DNA from: Crocinitomicaceae bacterium
Lineage (GTDB): Bacteria; Bacteroidota; Bacteroidia; Flavobacteriales_D; Crocinitomicaceae
Length of the DNA stretch: 64,000 nucleotides
Reading direction: 5' to 3'
Assembly: GCA_016708105.1 (NCBI GenBank)
Contig: JADJGJ010000004.1
Span: forward strand, 186,001 to 250,000
Shown: positions 45,781-55,765 of the stretch, piece after piece
Layout: every line of letters starts with the position of its first letter
Position numbering within the stretch: position 1 is the stretch's first letter
Position numbers and translations under genes: made by a program
The notes under the pieces: generated by a model
The model's database searches: none
Told to the model about the DNA's origin: nothing
What the model saw: only the letters and a program-made list of their open reading frames with translations

Positions 45781-46234
45781 AAACGCAACCGTTGTGGGTG
45801 ATGTAGTCATGGGTGAAAATTGCAGTATATGGTTTAATGCCGTGGTACGTGGTGATGTAAATAGCATTCGTTTTGGAGACAACGTAAATATTCAAGATGG
45901 AGCCGTAGTGCACTGCACGTATGAAAAAACAAAGGTCAATCTTGGTAATAATGTTTCTGTCGGACACAATGCTTTAGTGCACGGCTGTACTGTGGGAGAG
46001 AATGTGCTAATAGGAATGGGTGCAATAGTGATGGATAATTGCGTAATTGAAAGCAATTGTATTATTGCTGCAGGCGCTGTGTTACTAGAAGGAACCAAGG
46101 TTGAATCCGGATCCATTTACGCCGGTGTTCCGGCAAAAAAAGTGAAAGATCTAAGTCCAGAATTATTTAAAGGAGAGGTGCAGCGCATTGCAAAAAATTA
46201 CAGAATGTATGCAAGCTGGTTTGAAGAAAAATAA
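45716..46234 (+). CDS. Gamma-carbonic anhydrase-like hexapeptide-repeat protein
   Basis: A 172-residue left-handed beta-helix protein. The start MALIKACRGNYPKIPTSCWL and hexapeptides (VVGDVVMGENCSIWFNAVVR) are typical. The metal-type His residues are in AVVHCT and VSVGHNALVHGC. Such proteins (YrdA/PaaY type) bind zinc or iron, and some hydrate CO2 or hydrolyse CoA esters. It is followed, convergently, by lysS. Confidence 0.9.
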   Translation: MALIKACRGNYPKIPTSCWLAENATVVGDVVMGENCSIWFNAVVRGDVNSIRFGDNVNIQDGAVVHCTYEKTKVNLGNNVSVGHNALVHGCTVGENVLIGMGAIVMDNCVIESNCIIAAGAVLLEGTKVESGSIYAGVPAKKVKDLSPELFKGEVQRIAKNYRMYASWFEEK

Positions 46235-46247
46235 AAGTTTTTAGGTC

Positions 46248-47957
46248 TTAATCCACCAATGAAACTGTCAATGAGTTGTCGGTTTTAACCACTTTTGCCA
46301 GCCCTTGTTTTGTTAAGCCTTTCATGCCTAAATCCCAAGCCTTATTACTCAATGCACATTTTTCTTTTAGTTGTGCCAAATCCATGGTTTTTTCTTTTGC
46401 GAGAATGGCAAAAATGAGTTTTTCATTTTCAGTAAGGTCAGGTCCTGTCTGTCCCCATTTTTCAGGTTTCATTTGCGGGAACAACAATACCTCCTGTATA
46501 GAAAGGTTGTTTGTCAAATACATAACCAGCCGATCAATGCCAATACCTAAACCGGAGGTTGGCGGCATACCATACTCAAGCGCTCGCAAAAAATCCTGAT
46601 CAATAAACATGGCCTCATCATCACCTTTTTCTGATAATTTTAGTTGCTCTTCAAATCGTTCGCGTTGATCAATTGGGTCGTTCAATTCTGAATAGGCATT
46701 TGCCACTTCTTTTCCGCAAATCATCAACTCAAAACGCTCTGTCAGTTCGGGGTCATTTCTATGTTGTTTACACAAAGGAGACATTTCTTTTGGGTAATCT
46801 GTTATGAAAGTAGGCTGGATATATTTGCCCTCACATTTTTCACCAAAAATGGAGTCTATTAATTTCCCTTTACCCATGGTGAAGTCCACCTCTACCCCAT
46901 TGCTTGTGCACCAGGTTCTGAGTTCTTCTTCTGTTTTACCTTGTATGTCAAAGCCGGTGAAATCAATAATTGATTGCCGCATGGTAACCCTTTTATATGG
47001 CGCTTTAAAATCTACAGTATGATCGCCAAAGGTGGCAATGGTGGTTCCATTTACTGCAATTGCAGTGTGTTCAAGAAGCTGCTCAGTGAATTCCATCATC
47101 CAATGATAGTCTTTGTATGACACGTAAATTTCCATTGCGGTAAATTCAGGATTATGGGTACGATCCATGCCTTCATTGCGGAAATTTTTTGAGAATTCAT
47201 ATACCCCCTCAAAGCCCCCTACAATAAGTCTTTTAAGATATAATTCATTGGCAATACGCAAGTATAATTGCGTATCAAGTGCATTATGATGCGTTATAAA
47301 AGGCCGTGCAGCCGCACCACCAGGAATTGGTTGCAAAATGGGTGTTTCAACTTCAATATAACCTCTTGAATTAAAAAATTCACGGAACGCATTGAAGACT
47401 TTGTTTCTTTTTAAAAAAACATCTTTTACGTTTGGGTTTACTACCAAATCTACATATCGCTGTCTGTATCTGAGTTCCGGATTTGTGAAGGCATCGTGCA
47501 CCACTCCATCTGCATCAGTTTTAGGCATAGGCAGTGGTTTAAGTGCTTTGCTTAACAATTGAAATGATGTAACACGCACGGTTATTTCGCCCACTTGCGT
47601 TTTAAAGAGCGTTCCTTCAACTCCAATAAAATCGCCTAAGTCAAGAAGACGCTTAAAAAGTTCGTTGTATAAAAACTTGTCATCACCAGGGCAAATTTCA
47701 TCACGATTAAAGTAAACCTGAATACGTCCGGCGCTGTCTTGAATTTCAGCAAAAGAGGCTTTTCCCTGAATTTTTTTTCGCATCAGTCTTCCGGCAATGC
47801 TTACTTTTTTTCCTTCTTCAAAATGATTTTCAATTTCTGAAGAAAGATGACTCACCGGGAATAATGCCGCAGGGTAAGGCTCAATTCCTGTTTTGCGAAG
47901 CTCGTGTAAAGTTTCACGACGCTGAATTTCTTGTTCTGACAAATCTGTTATGCTCAT
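46248..47957 (-). CDS. lysS: Lysyl-tRNA synthetase, class II
   Basis: A 569-residue class II LysRS. The OB-fold anticodon domain is at about residues 50-150 (VSIAGRLMRKKIQGKASFAE), motif 2 is FRNEGMDRTHNPEFTAMEIY, and motif 3 is SGLGIGIDRLVMYLTN. About 70 residues beyond the usual end (from LFPQMKPEKWGQTG) form an extension I associate with Bacteroidota LysRS. It is a long, single-gene transcript. Confidence 0.96.
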   Translation of the reverse strand: MSITDLSEQEIQRRETLHELRKTGIEPYPAALFPVSHLSSEIENHFEEGKKVSIAGRLMRKKIQGKASFAEIQDSAGRIQVYFNRDEICPGDDKFLYNELFKRLLDLGDFIGVEGTLFKTQVGEITVRVTSFQLLSKALKPLPMPKTDADGVVHDAFTNPELRYRQRYVDLVVNPNVKDVFLKRNKVFNAFREFFNSRGYIEVETPILQPIPGGAAARPFITHHNALDTQLYLRIANELYLKRLIVGGFEGVYEFSKNFRNEGMDRTHNPEFTAMEIYVSYKDYHWMMEFTEQLLEHTAIAVNGTTIATFGDHTVDFKAPYKRVTMRQSIIDFTGFDIQGKTEEELRTWCTSNGVEVDFTMGKGKLIDSIFGEKCEGKYIQPTFITDYPKEMSPLCKQHRNDPELTERFELMICGKEVANAYSELNDPIDQRERFEEQLKLSEKGDDEAMFIDQDFLRALEYGMPPTSGLGIGIDRLVMYLTNNLSIQEVLLFPQMKPEKWGQTGPDLTENEKLIFAILAKEKTMDLAQLKEKCALSNKAWDLGMKGLTKQGLAKVVKTDNSLTVSLVD

Positions 47958-48124
47958 GTCCTTGATTGGCGTTGAAATGTAGGCAAAGATACGTTGATTT
48001 TAATGATCAATTTACAGGTTATTTTTCGCATATAACAAAACAACAGGAAATGCGTAATAGAATTAACTTTGTAAGCAAGCAGGTTGAGATGATTTCATTT
48101 GAGGTAAATAAGGCATAAATAATC

Positions 48125-49111
48125 ATGAAAGAATTAATTGAGGGTGTAAACAAACAAATCAGTGAGGCCATTGAAATTGGAGCAATGTCAAAATTCAATT
48201 CCAGTGGTAAAAAGTTTTCTTGCGTTTTGGTTTGTGGTTTAGGCGGTTCAGGTATTGGCGGAAAAATTGTGAGCCAATTAGTTTCAGATGAGCTCAAAAT
48301 TCCTTTTCTGATTTCAAATGAATACGGCATACCGGCTTGTGTTAATGAGCACACCTTGTTGATTGCATCATCTTACTCAGGCAATACGGAAGAAACCATT
48401 GCCGCAGTTAAAGCTGCTCAAAAAAGAAATGCTGAAATTGTGGTTATAGCTTCAGGTGGTGAATTATTGGAAATGGCTATTGAGTATAAGTGGAACCACT
48501 TAATTGTTCCAAAAGGTCAACAACCCAGGGCAATGCTCCTGTATTCCTTAATTCAGCAGTTGTATGCGTTGAATAAATATGGATTAATTTCAGATAACCT
48601 ACTTAATAATCTGCCTGAGCTTCCAACTTTTATTGGCTCTGTTAGAAACATGATTCAAGATGAAGCAAAACGAGTTGCTGCTTTTTTACATAAACACACT
48701 CCGGTAATTTATGCGGCAGCCGGCTTTGAAGGTATTGCTGTGCGTTTCAGACAACAGTTGAATGAAAACGCAAAAATGCTTTGCTGGCATCATGTGCTGC
48801 CTGAAATGAATCACAACGAGTTAGTGGGTTGGGCAGGCGGAAATGAGCAGCTGGCCGTAGTGTATATTAAAACAGATTTTGATCATCCGCGCACAAGCTA
48901 CCGCTGGGAAATTTGTAAAGAAATCATTGCCGCTAAAACTCCTGCTGTTACTGAAATTAGAGCAAAAGGGAAGACACGGCTTGAACAAAACATCTACCTC
49001 ATTCATTTGACTGATTGGGTTTCTATCATGGTCGCCGAGCTTAAACAAGTTGATTCTGTTGAGGTGAACGTGATTTCACACCTCAAATCTGAAATGGGCA
49101 AAAAACCCTGA
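48125..49111 (+). CDS. Bifunctional phosphoglucose/phosphomannose isomerase-like
   Basis: A 328-residue SIS-domain enzyme. The first SIS domain has VCGLGGSGIGGKIVSQLV and IASSYSGNTEETIAAVK. The second part has FRQQLNENAKMLCWHHVLPE and MNHNELVGWAGGNEQ, which matches the PGI/PMI family of Bacteroidota and archaea. It interconverts glucose-6-P or mannose-6-P with fructose-6-P. TAACTTTG at 48064-48071 is a likely -7 box. Confidence 0.9.
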   Translation: MKELIEGVNKQISEAIEIGAMSKFNSSGKKFSCVLVCGLGGSGIGGKIVSQLVSDELKIPFLISNEYGIPACVNEHTLLIASSYSGNTEETIAAVKAAQKRNAEIVVIASGGELLEMAIEYKWNHLIVPKGQQPRAMLLYSLIQQLYALNKYGLISDNLLNNLPELPTFIGSVRNMIQDEAKRVAAFLHKHTPVIYAAAGFEGIAVRFRQQLNENAKMLCWHHVLPEMNHNELVGWAGGNEQLAVVYIKTDFDHPRTSYRWEICKEIIAAKTPAVTEIRAKGKTRLEQNIYLIHLTDWVSIMVAELKQVDSVEVNVISHLKSEMGKKP

Positions 49112-49179
49112 ATTGATTTTTTAATTGTAAATTGGCTTTGGTTTGGTTTTTGATTATACCATAACCAGATACTTGTGCC

Positions 49180-49680
49180 ATGAAACAACTTTTACTACTC
49201 TCGGTATTTTCTTTTTATTCGTCTCCCCAGCAAAGTAAATTGCAGTTGATTGAAGAAGCCCTGGAACGGGTATTGATGACGCATTCTATCACCTATGAGC
49301 GTGGATCAAAAATTGAAGACAAATTAGCGGATGTAACCTATACTTATACCGGAAACACAGTGATTGATGCCAAGCAAGATTCAACGTACTATTATGTTTA
49401 CGGTACTTATACTTTTTCAAAATATACCTATGTGCGCACGCCTAATCCTATAACAGGTGGAAGCACTAGCAGGTCTTATAACAACAACGGCTCACGCAGT
49501 TATGTAGCGCGCGTAAAAAGTGTATTAGATGATTATCGTGTTCAAGATATTTTGGTAATTGAAGACCCTGATAAATTTGACTTTCAAACTGAGGTGTATG
49601 ATTCGTTGAAAACTTGGTGTGATTGGATTTATCCCAACTGTGTCTACCAACCTTCATCTGCAAAAAAGGGCAAAGATTAA
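49180..49680 (+). CDS. Secreted small protein of unknown function
   Basis: A 166-residue protein with a short hydrophobic N-terminus (MKQLLLLSVFSFYSSPQQ) that may be a signal peptide. Tyr/Thr-rich strands (VTYTYTGNTVIDAKQDSTYY) follow, and then a more acidic C-terminus. No domain recognised. It lies 68 bp after the PGI/PMI gene. Confidence 0.65.
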   Translation: MKQLLLLSVFSFYSSPQQSKLQLIEEALERVLMTHSITYERGSKIEDKLADVTYTYTGNTVIDAKQDSTYYYVYGTYTFSKYTYVRTPNPITGGSTSRSYNNNGSRSYVARVKSVLDDYRVQDILVIEDPDKFDFQTEVYDSLKTWCDWIYPNCVYQPSSAKKGKD

Positions 49681-49692
49681 TCTGTATAAATG

Positions 49693-49728
49693 CAAAAATC
49701 CCTTCTCATTTTGTATGAAAAGGGATTT
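49693..49728 (-). terminator. Terminator of tRNA-Cys
   Basis: Nine-bp stem AAATCCCTT/AAGGGATTT; on the minus strand it is followed by a T run. Confidence 0.65.
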
Positions 49729-49729
49729 G

Positions 49730-49800
49730 AGGTCCCGAGCGGATTTGAACCGCTGTACACAGTTTTGCAGACTGGTGCCTAACCCCTCGGCCACAGGACC
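49730..49800 (-). tRNA. tRNA-Cys (anticodon GCA)
   Basis: A 71-nt tRNA on the minus strand. The acceptor GGTCCTG pairs with CGGGACC (one G-T pair). The anticodon loop CTGCAAA gives GCA, the T-arm is AGCGG-TTCAAAT-CCGCT, and the discriminator is U73, typical of tRNA-Cys. CCA is not encoded. Confidence 0.93.
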
Positions 49801-49894
49801 AAAATTCAGTTGTGGAGGGCAAAGGTAATAAATAATCCAATAAAAAACGTGATGTTGATTGTGTGGCTATTGAAATTTCGCAAGCTAATTTGTG

Positions 49895-50248
49895 TTATGC
49901 CTCAATAATTACTGCAACATCTTTTACAACGCCCCCAATCGGCGGATCAATTTTTCTGATTTTAATTTTTGCTTTCTCCAATAGTTTAAATTCAGCTCGG
50001 AATCGTTGTAATATGCGGTTAGCAACATGTTCAATTAGTTTTGATCTTATTGCCATTTGCTCAACAATGATCTCTCTTACCCTTACATAATCAATTGTGT
50101 CTGACAACAAATCTGTCTCAGCGGACGTCATAAAATTTGTATACAGAGCGACATCTACAATAAATTTTCCACCCAATTTGGCTTCTTCTTCCATGCAACC
50201 ATGATATGCAAAAACTTCTACGCCGTTTACTTCTACAATATTGGTCAT
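49895..50248 (-). CDS. folB: Dihydroneopterin aldolase
   Basis: A 117-residue enzyme of folate synthesis. The start MTNIVEVNGVEVFAYHGCME contains the conserved YHGC..E motif, and KIKIRKIDPPIGGVVKD carries the K..PP signature. The ATG at 50248 lies 10 bp after the gltX stop, so they are probably one operon. folA, another folate gene, is at 62.2 kb. Confidence 0.92.
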   Translation of the reverse strand: MTNIVEVNGVEVFAYHGCMEEEAKLGGKFIVDVALYTNFMTSAETDLLSDTIDYVRVREIIVEQMAIRSKLIEHVANRILQRFRAEFKLLEKAKIKIRKIDPPIGGVVKDVAVIIEA

Positions 50249-50258
50249 CTTGATTTTG

Positions 50259-51785
50259 TTATTGTTTTTTATTGAGTATTGCAATGCCGTTTTTCATTCT
50301 CTGCATTACGGTTTCTTTTCCAAGTAAGGCGCACACTGAAAACATTGAAGGACCCGCACCTTTGCCGGTTACCAACAACCGGAATCCAGGGCCAACTTTA
50401 CCAAACCCCAATTTCTTTTCTTCAAGATATGATGAGAATTTCTTTTCAATATTTTCTGTATTGAATTCTGTTATTTCTGAAAGTAAATTAGTCAGTTCTT
50501 CCATTAAGTTTGATGTTTCCGCATTCCATTTTTTATCTACTACGCTTTGATCAAACTGAACTGATTCTGAAAAGAAGAAATCTCCATCAGAAAGAATGTC
50601 TTTTACAAACGTTGCACGCTCTTTCATTAGTCCACAAACGCCAACTAAAAAGGGCTGTGAATGGGTTTTGCCTGTGTCTTTAAGCAACGGTGAAAGCAAG
50701 TCGGCAAGTTGCTCATCTGATTTATTTCTCAAGTATTGTTGATTGAACCATCGTGTTTTTTCAGGATCAAAACGTGAACCTGATTTACCAACTCGCTCAA
50801 GAGAAAATTCATTGACCAATTCTTCCAATGTGAATATTTCTTGATTATTTCCCGGGTTCCAGCCTAGTAATGCCAGCATGTTAATAAACGCATCAGGGAA
50901 ATAACCTGTTTCACGATACCCGGTATATTTTTCACCTTCAGGACTCATCCAATCTAATGGAAAAACCGGAAAGCCTAAACGATCTCCGTCACGCTTACTC
51001 AATTTTCCATTTCCGTCTGGACGCAATATGAGTGGTAAATGCGCAAACAAAGGGCGTTCCCAGCCAAAAGCTTCATACAATAAAACATGAAGCGGCGCGG
51101 ACGGCAGCCACTCTTCACCGCGTATGACGTGTGTAATGTCCATTAAATGATCATCAACAATGTTGGCTAAATGATATGTGGGCATGCCTGATTCTTTGAA
51201 CAGCACTTTATCATCTAAATTATTCGTGTTAACAGTAATCCAACCGCGGATGGTGTCTTCAAATTTAATATCTGTGTTGCGCGGCATTTTCATACGTATG
51301 GTGTATGGTTCTCCTGCCGCCATTCTTTTATCAACTTCTTCTTTAGAAAGTGTCAGTGAATTTTTCATACTTGACCGGGTAATGGCGTTGTATTGCCAGT
51401 TAGGCATACCGGTTTGCTTTGCTTTTTCACGCATTTGATCTAGCTCTTCGGCTGTATCAAAGGCTAGGTATGCGGCGCCATTTTTTACTAATTCTTCAGC
51501 ATATGGTCGGTACATATCTTTTCTGAGTGACTGTATATACGGTCCTTTATCTCCTCCATAACCCTCTCCTTCATTGGGCTCTATACCACACCATTTCAAT
51601 GATTCCAAAATATATTGCATGGCTCCGGGTACAAATCTGTTCTCATCTGTATCTTCAATGCGCAGTAGAAAATCTCCGTTGTTTTTTTTTGCAAATAGAT
51701 AATTATAAAGCGCCGTTCTCACGCCGCCTAAGTGAAGTGGTCCTGTCGGACTTGGGGCAAATCGTACCCTTACTCTTTTTGACAT
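50259..51785 (-). CDS. gltX: Glutamyl-tRNA synthetase
   Basis: A 508-residue class I synthetase. The HIGH-type sequence is FAPSPTGPLHLGGVRTALYN near the start, and the KMSKS-type sequence is GNGKLSKRDGDRLGFP (about residue 250). An anticodon-binding helical domain completes the protein. The start ATG is at 51785. Confidence 0.96.
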   Translation of the reverse strand: MSKRVRVRFAPSPTGPLHLGGVRTALYNYLFAKKNNGDFLLRIEDTDENRFVPGAMQYILESLKWCGIEPNEGEGYGGDKGPYIQSLRKDMYRPYAEELVKNGAAYLAFDTAEELDQMREKAKQTGMPNWQYNAITRSSMKNSLTLSKEEVDKRMAAGEPYTIRMKMPRNTDIKFEDTIRGWITVNTNNLDDKVLFKESGMPTYHLANIVDDHLMDITHVIRGEEWLPSAPLHVLLYEAFGWERPLFAHLPLILRPDGNGKLSKRDGDRLGFPVFPLDWMSPEGEKYTGYRETGYFPDAFINMLALLGWNPGNNQEIFTLEELVNEFSLERVGKSGSRFDPEKTRWFNQQYLRNKSDEQLADLLSPLLKDTGKTHSQPFLVGVCGLMKERATFVKDILSDGDFFFSESVQFDQSVVDKKWNAETSNLMEELTNLLSEITEFNTENIEKKFSSYLEEKKLGFGKVGPGFRLLVTGKGAGPSMFSVCALLGKETVMQRMKNGIAILNKKQ

Positions 51786-52000
51786 ATTTTTGAAAATGAT
51801 CTCTGCAAAGATATTGTTTATCTATCATTCCTTTCCTTGTCTTGCGCATTGATGTGTAGATTGAAGCGCTTTTCTGATTGGAATTTAACCAGGCGTTGAA
51901 CAATATTGAGGCAGAATTTTTGTTAAGATTATTGAACCAATGTTGGTTCTGCGTTGTATCTAATGATGCAAAGTGCTAACTTTAGTAAAAAATTATTCAG

Positions 52001-55000
52001 TTGGGCAAATTTAGTGATGTCATACGGCAGGTAGAACTGTTTATTAAAAAGTACTATAAGAATGAGATGATCAGAGGCGGTCTAATCTTTCTTGTGGTTT
52101 TACTTTTATCCTATACAACGGTAGCGGTGCTTGAACATTTTGGGCGATTCAGTAGCGGAGTAAGATTAACCCTTTTAGTCACATTTATTCTTGTTAATGG
52201 ATGGCTTTTCTTTAGGTATTTTCTAATTCCTGTTTTACGCTTAAACAAGCTAGGAAAACATTTATCTATTATGGATGCTGCTGATATGATCGGTAGGTTT
52301 TTTCCTGATGTGAGTGATAAATTAAAAAACACAATTCAACTTGAAAAGGACAGCGTTGATTATTCGTATAATATTGAATTGGTGCGAGCAAGCGTTGAAC
52401 AACGGGCAGCACAATTATCTGTAATTCCTTTCAATGCTGCTATTGATTTAAGTGAGAACAGAAAGTACTTGAAATATTTGGTTCCCGTTGTAGGCACCAC
52501 GATTATTCTTAGCGCAGTGTATCCCGCTCTTTTTCTGGAAAGCACTGAGCGTGTTATTCATTTTAATCAAGAGTATGTAGAACCTGCTCCGTTTACTTTT
52601 CAGTTATCAAGTGAGGGAGAAGTGAAAGAAGGAGAAGATTATTTGCTTGAAATTAATCTTCAAGGCAATGACTTGCCGGATGAGGTTAAAATTGTTTCAA
52701 ACAACGGAACATACAATTTGAATAAAGTGACAAAAACATTGTTTCAGTATCAATTTACAAACGTTAGAAAAGACATTCAGTTTTATTGTGAAGGAAACGG
52801 GTTCAAGTCAGAGAATTTTATTGTTGATGTGCTTTACAAGCCGGTTTTAGAAGACATTCAATTACATGTGGTTTATCCGGCACATACAGGCATTCAGCCG
52901 GCTGATTTTAATAATGCAGGAGATCTTTCAGTTCCCGAGGGAAGCTCTATCAAATGGTCCGTTACGGCTAAAAATTTGACCAAATTAGACGTGTTCTTTA
53001 AAGATACTTTAGTTAGTTTGAAAACAAATTTAACTAACACCTATTCTTTCCAGCGCAGATTTATTGAGTCGGAATCGTATGCGTTGGTAACAAGTTCTGA
53101 TGAAGTAGAAAATGCTGATAGTCTTGGTTATGATATAACGGTGATAAAAGATGAATTTCCGCAGATAAGTGTTGAAGAAGAAATTGATTCAATGAACAGC
53201 CTGAGGAGATATGTAGATGGTACTATATCAGATGATTATGGATTCAGAGGGCTTTCAGCAAAAATGAAAGTGATCAAGCAGGACAGCTCCTATACCGTAT
53301 CAAAATCAATCAAGATAAATTCAAAATCATTGAATCAATTGTTCTCTTTTTATATTGATTTATCTCCTTTCAATTTAGGCCCCGGAGATCGTATTGAATA
53401 TTCATTTGTTGTTACGGACAACGACGAAATAAATGGATATAAGTCAACATCATCTAGTAGAAAGGTTTTTGAAGTTCCCGATTTAGATGAATTAGAAAAT
53501 AATTTATCTGCACAATCAGACAAAATTGAAAGGGATATTAATCAGTTAAAGGAACAATCTGATCAATTACAAAAGGAAATTCAAGATCTTCGAAACGATC
53601 TGATGAATAAGCCAAATCCTGATTGGAAGGACAAACAAAACCTTGAAAATCTTTTAAATCTGCATCAGCAATTAAGTCAACAAATTGAGCAAATGCAGAT
53701 GGAGTATGAGAAGAATAAAACAGAGCGCGAAAATTATTTAGAAGAAGATCCTGAATTAGAAGAAAAGAGAAAACAGCTTGAAGAATTAATGAACCAATTA
53801 ATGGATGAAGAATTATTAAATCTTCTAAAAGAATTGGAAGAACTGATGAACCAAATGGACAAGGAAAAGATAGTTCAGAATTTGGATCAAATGGAACAAG
53901 AATCTGAAAATTTATCTGAAGAATTAGACCGCACCCTTGAGTTGTTTAAAATGATGGAGATTGATGAAAAACTCAAATCATTAGAACAGCAATTGCGTGA
54001 TTTAGCTGAAGAGCAAGAGAAATTAAATCAAATGACCGAGAATAAAGAGTTGAGTCCGGAAGAATTAAGTCAAAAACAAGAAGAGTTAAATAAAAAGTTT
54101 GATGAAATCCAAAAAGATATGGATGAAATTGAACAGAAAAACAGTGAATTGAAGAATCCAATGGACATTGATTTTAATGAAGAGCAAGAGGAGGGAATTG
54201 ATGAGGAGATGAACGAATCAAAAGAAAATTTAGATAATAACAACAGTAAAAAGTCACAAGAAAATCAATCTAAGGCATCTGAAATGTTGAAGCAAATGGC
54301 TGATGACGTCAGTTCAATGCAAATGCAAATGGCAGAACAACAGCAGGCTGAAGACATGGAAGCGTTGCGCTATTTGTTGGAAAATTTGGTGGCCTTGAGT
54401 CATCGTCAAGAGGCTTTGATGAAGGAATTCAAAGTGACCTCCCCTACCGACCCTAAGTATGGTGAGCTTTCGCAAGAACAATTGGACATTAATGTCGCAA
54501 CTCAGGTGGTAAATGATTCTCTTATTGCCCTGAGTCATCGGGTTATTCAATTGTCGTCATTTATCAATGAAGAGCTTGCTGACCTGAATTATAATTTAGA
54601 CAATTCATTGGAATATTCTGAAGCAAGAAAAACTAATGAGACAATCCAAAGCCAACAATATGTGATGACCGGATATAATGATTTAGCCTTGATGTTGGCA
54701 GAGGTGTTAGATCAAATGCAACAGCAGGCTCAGATGAAAATGCCGGGTAATGGTTCATGTAACAATCCTGGAGGGGCCGGTCAGGGCAAGTCGGGTAAAA
54801 TGACCATGGAGCAAATGAAGCAAGCCCTGCAACAACAAATTGATCAAATGAAAGGTCCGAACCCCGGTGGAAAGGAACCGGGTGAATCTCCGGGTCAAGG
54901 AGGCGGAGAACAGCCAGGCTCTATTCCGGGATTATCTAATAAACAAATTGTAAAAATGGCAGCTGAGCAGAGTTTAATTAGAGAGTCATTAATGAAGTTG

Positions 55001-55360
55001 CGTGAGGAGCTAAATGAAGATGGTTCAGGCGCCGGAAATGGATTGAATGAGTTAATTGAGGACATAGATCAGTTGGAAAAAGATTTATTGAATGGTAATA
55101 TTGGGGCTGATTTTGTGCAGCGCCAACAAGATATTTTGACGCGGCTTTTAGAGCATGAAAAGGCAATGCGTGAGCGCGGGTTTTCTGAGGAGCGAGAATC
55201 GAATGAGGGTAAAAATCCTGAAAATGGTAACCTTATAGAATTTACAGAGTATAACCGAAAGAAGGATGCGGAAGCTGAGTTTTTAAGAACCTTTCCAATA
55301 AGTCTTCAGGTCTATTATAAGGCCTTGGTAAATGAGTATTTTAATTCTGTAAATGAATAG
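52001..55360 (+). CDS. DUF4175 family membrane protein
   Basis: A 1119-residue protein. The TTG at 52001 is the best start (GKFSDVIRQVELFIKKYYKN). It has two transmembrane helices near residues 25-70, one near 160-180, a large beta-rich extracytoplasmic part and a long Glu/Gln-rich coiled coil (about 490-900, such as LEELMNQLMDEELLNLLKEL). A Gly/Met/Gln-rich segment follows (GQGGGEQPGSIPGLSNKQ). This family is conserved in Bacteroidota with no assigned function. Four bp separate it from the ATP-binding protein gene. Confidence 0.9.
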   Translation: MGKFSDVIRQVELFIKKYYKNEMIRGGLIFLVVLLLSYTTVAVLEHFGRFSSGVRLTLLVTFILVNGWLFFRYFLIPVLRLNKLGKHLSIMDAADMIGRFFPDVSDKLKNTIQLEKDSVDYSYNIELVRASVEQRAAQLSVIPFNAAIDLSENRKYLKYLVPVVGTTIILSAVYPALFLESTERVIHFNQEYVEPAPFTFQLSSEGEVKEGEDYLLEINLQGNDLPDEVKIVSNNGTYNLNKVTKTLFQYQFTNVRKDIQFYCEGNGFKSENFIVDVLYKPVLEDIQLHVVYPAHTGIQPADFNNAGDLSVPEGSSIKWSVTAKNLTKLDVFFKDTLVSLKTNLTNTYSFQRRFIESESYALVTSSDEVENADSLGYDITVIKDEFPQISVEEEIDSMNSLRRYVDGTISDDYGFRGLSAKMKVIKQDSSYTVSKSIKINSKSLNQLFSFYIDLSPFNLGPGDRIEYSFVVTDNDEINGYKSTSSSRKVFEVPDLDELENNLSAQSDKIERDINQLKEQSDQLQKEIQDLRNDLMNKPNPDWKDKQNLENLLNLHQQLSQQIEQMQMEYEKNKTERENYLEEDPELEEKRKQLEELMNQLMDEELLNLLKELEELMNQMDKEKIVQNLDQMEQESENLSEELDRTLELFKMMEIDEKLKSLEQQLRDLAEEQEKLNQMTENKELSPEELSQKQEELNKKFDEIQKDMDEIEQKNSELKNPMDIDFNEEQEEGIDEEMNESKENLDNNNSKKSQENQSKASEMLKQMADDVSSMQMQMAEQQQAEDMEALRYLLENLVALSHRQEALMKEFKVTSPTDPKYGELSQEQLDINVATQVVNDSLIALSHRVIQLSSFINEELADLNYNLDNSLEYSEARKTNETIQSQQYVMTGYNDLALMLAEVLDQMQQQAQMKMPGNGSCNNPGGAGQGKSGKMTMEQMKQALQQQIDQMKGPNPGGKEPGESPGQGGGEQPGSIPGLSNKQIVKMAAEQSLIRESLMKLREELNEDGSGAGNGLNELIEDIDQLEKDLLNGNIGADFVQRQQDILTRLLEHEKAMRERGFSEERESNEGKNPENGNLIEFTEYNRKKDAEAEFLRTFPISLQVYYKALVNEYFNSVNE

Positions 55361-55363
55361 TGA

Positions 55364-55765
55364 ATGTTGAGTATTGAAATTGCCTCTAAGCTGGAAAAAA
55401 TTCATGAGGTAGAATCATTGGTTGATAAGGTTTCTGCAGAAATGGGCTTGAGCGAAGATCATTATGGAAACGTCTTGATTGCCGTTACTGAGGCTGTCAA
55501 CAATGCTATTATCCATGGCAATAAATACTCAAATGATAAATCTGTCGTGGTTTCTGTTGCAAAAGGTGATAAGGAAATAATTTTCACGGTTTCTGATAAG
55601 GGTAGTGGTTTTGATTTCAATAATCTGCCGGATCCAACATCTCCTGAGAATATAGAGAAGCCTGATGGTCGAGGAATATTTTTAATGAAAAATTTATCTG
55701 ACGGTGTGGCGTTTGAGAACGCAGGTTCAACTGTGCGTATTACATTTGCAGTCGCAAATGTTTAA
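55364..55765 (+). CDS. RsbW-like ATP-binding anti-sigma-type kinase domain
   Basis: A 133-residue HATPase_c_2 protein of the RsbW/SpoIIAB type. The N box is in LIAVTEAVNNAIIHGNKY, the G1 box in VSDKGSGFDF and the G2 box in GRGIFLMKNLSD. No RsbV-like or sigma gene is next to it, so its target is elsewhere. It overlaps ybeY by 8 bp. Confidence 0.88.
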   Translation: MLSIEIASKLEKIHEVESLVDKVSAEMGLSEDHYGNVLIAVTEAVNNAIIHGNKYSNDKSVVVSVAKGDKEIIFTVSDKGSGFDFNNLPDPTSPENIEKPDGRGIFLMKNLSDGVAFENAGSTVRITFAVANV

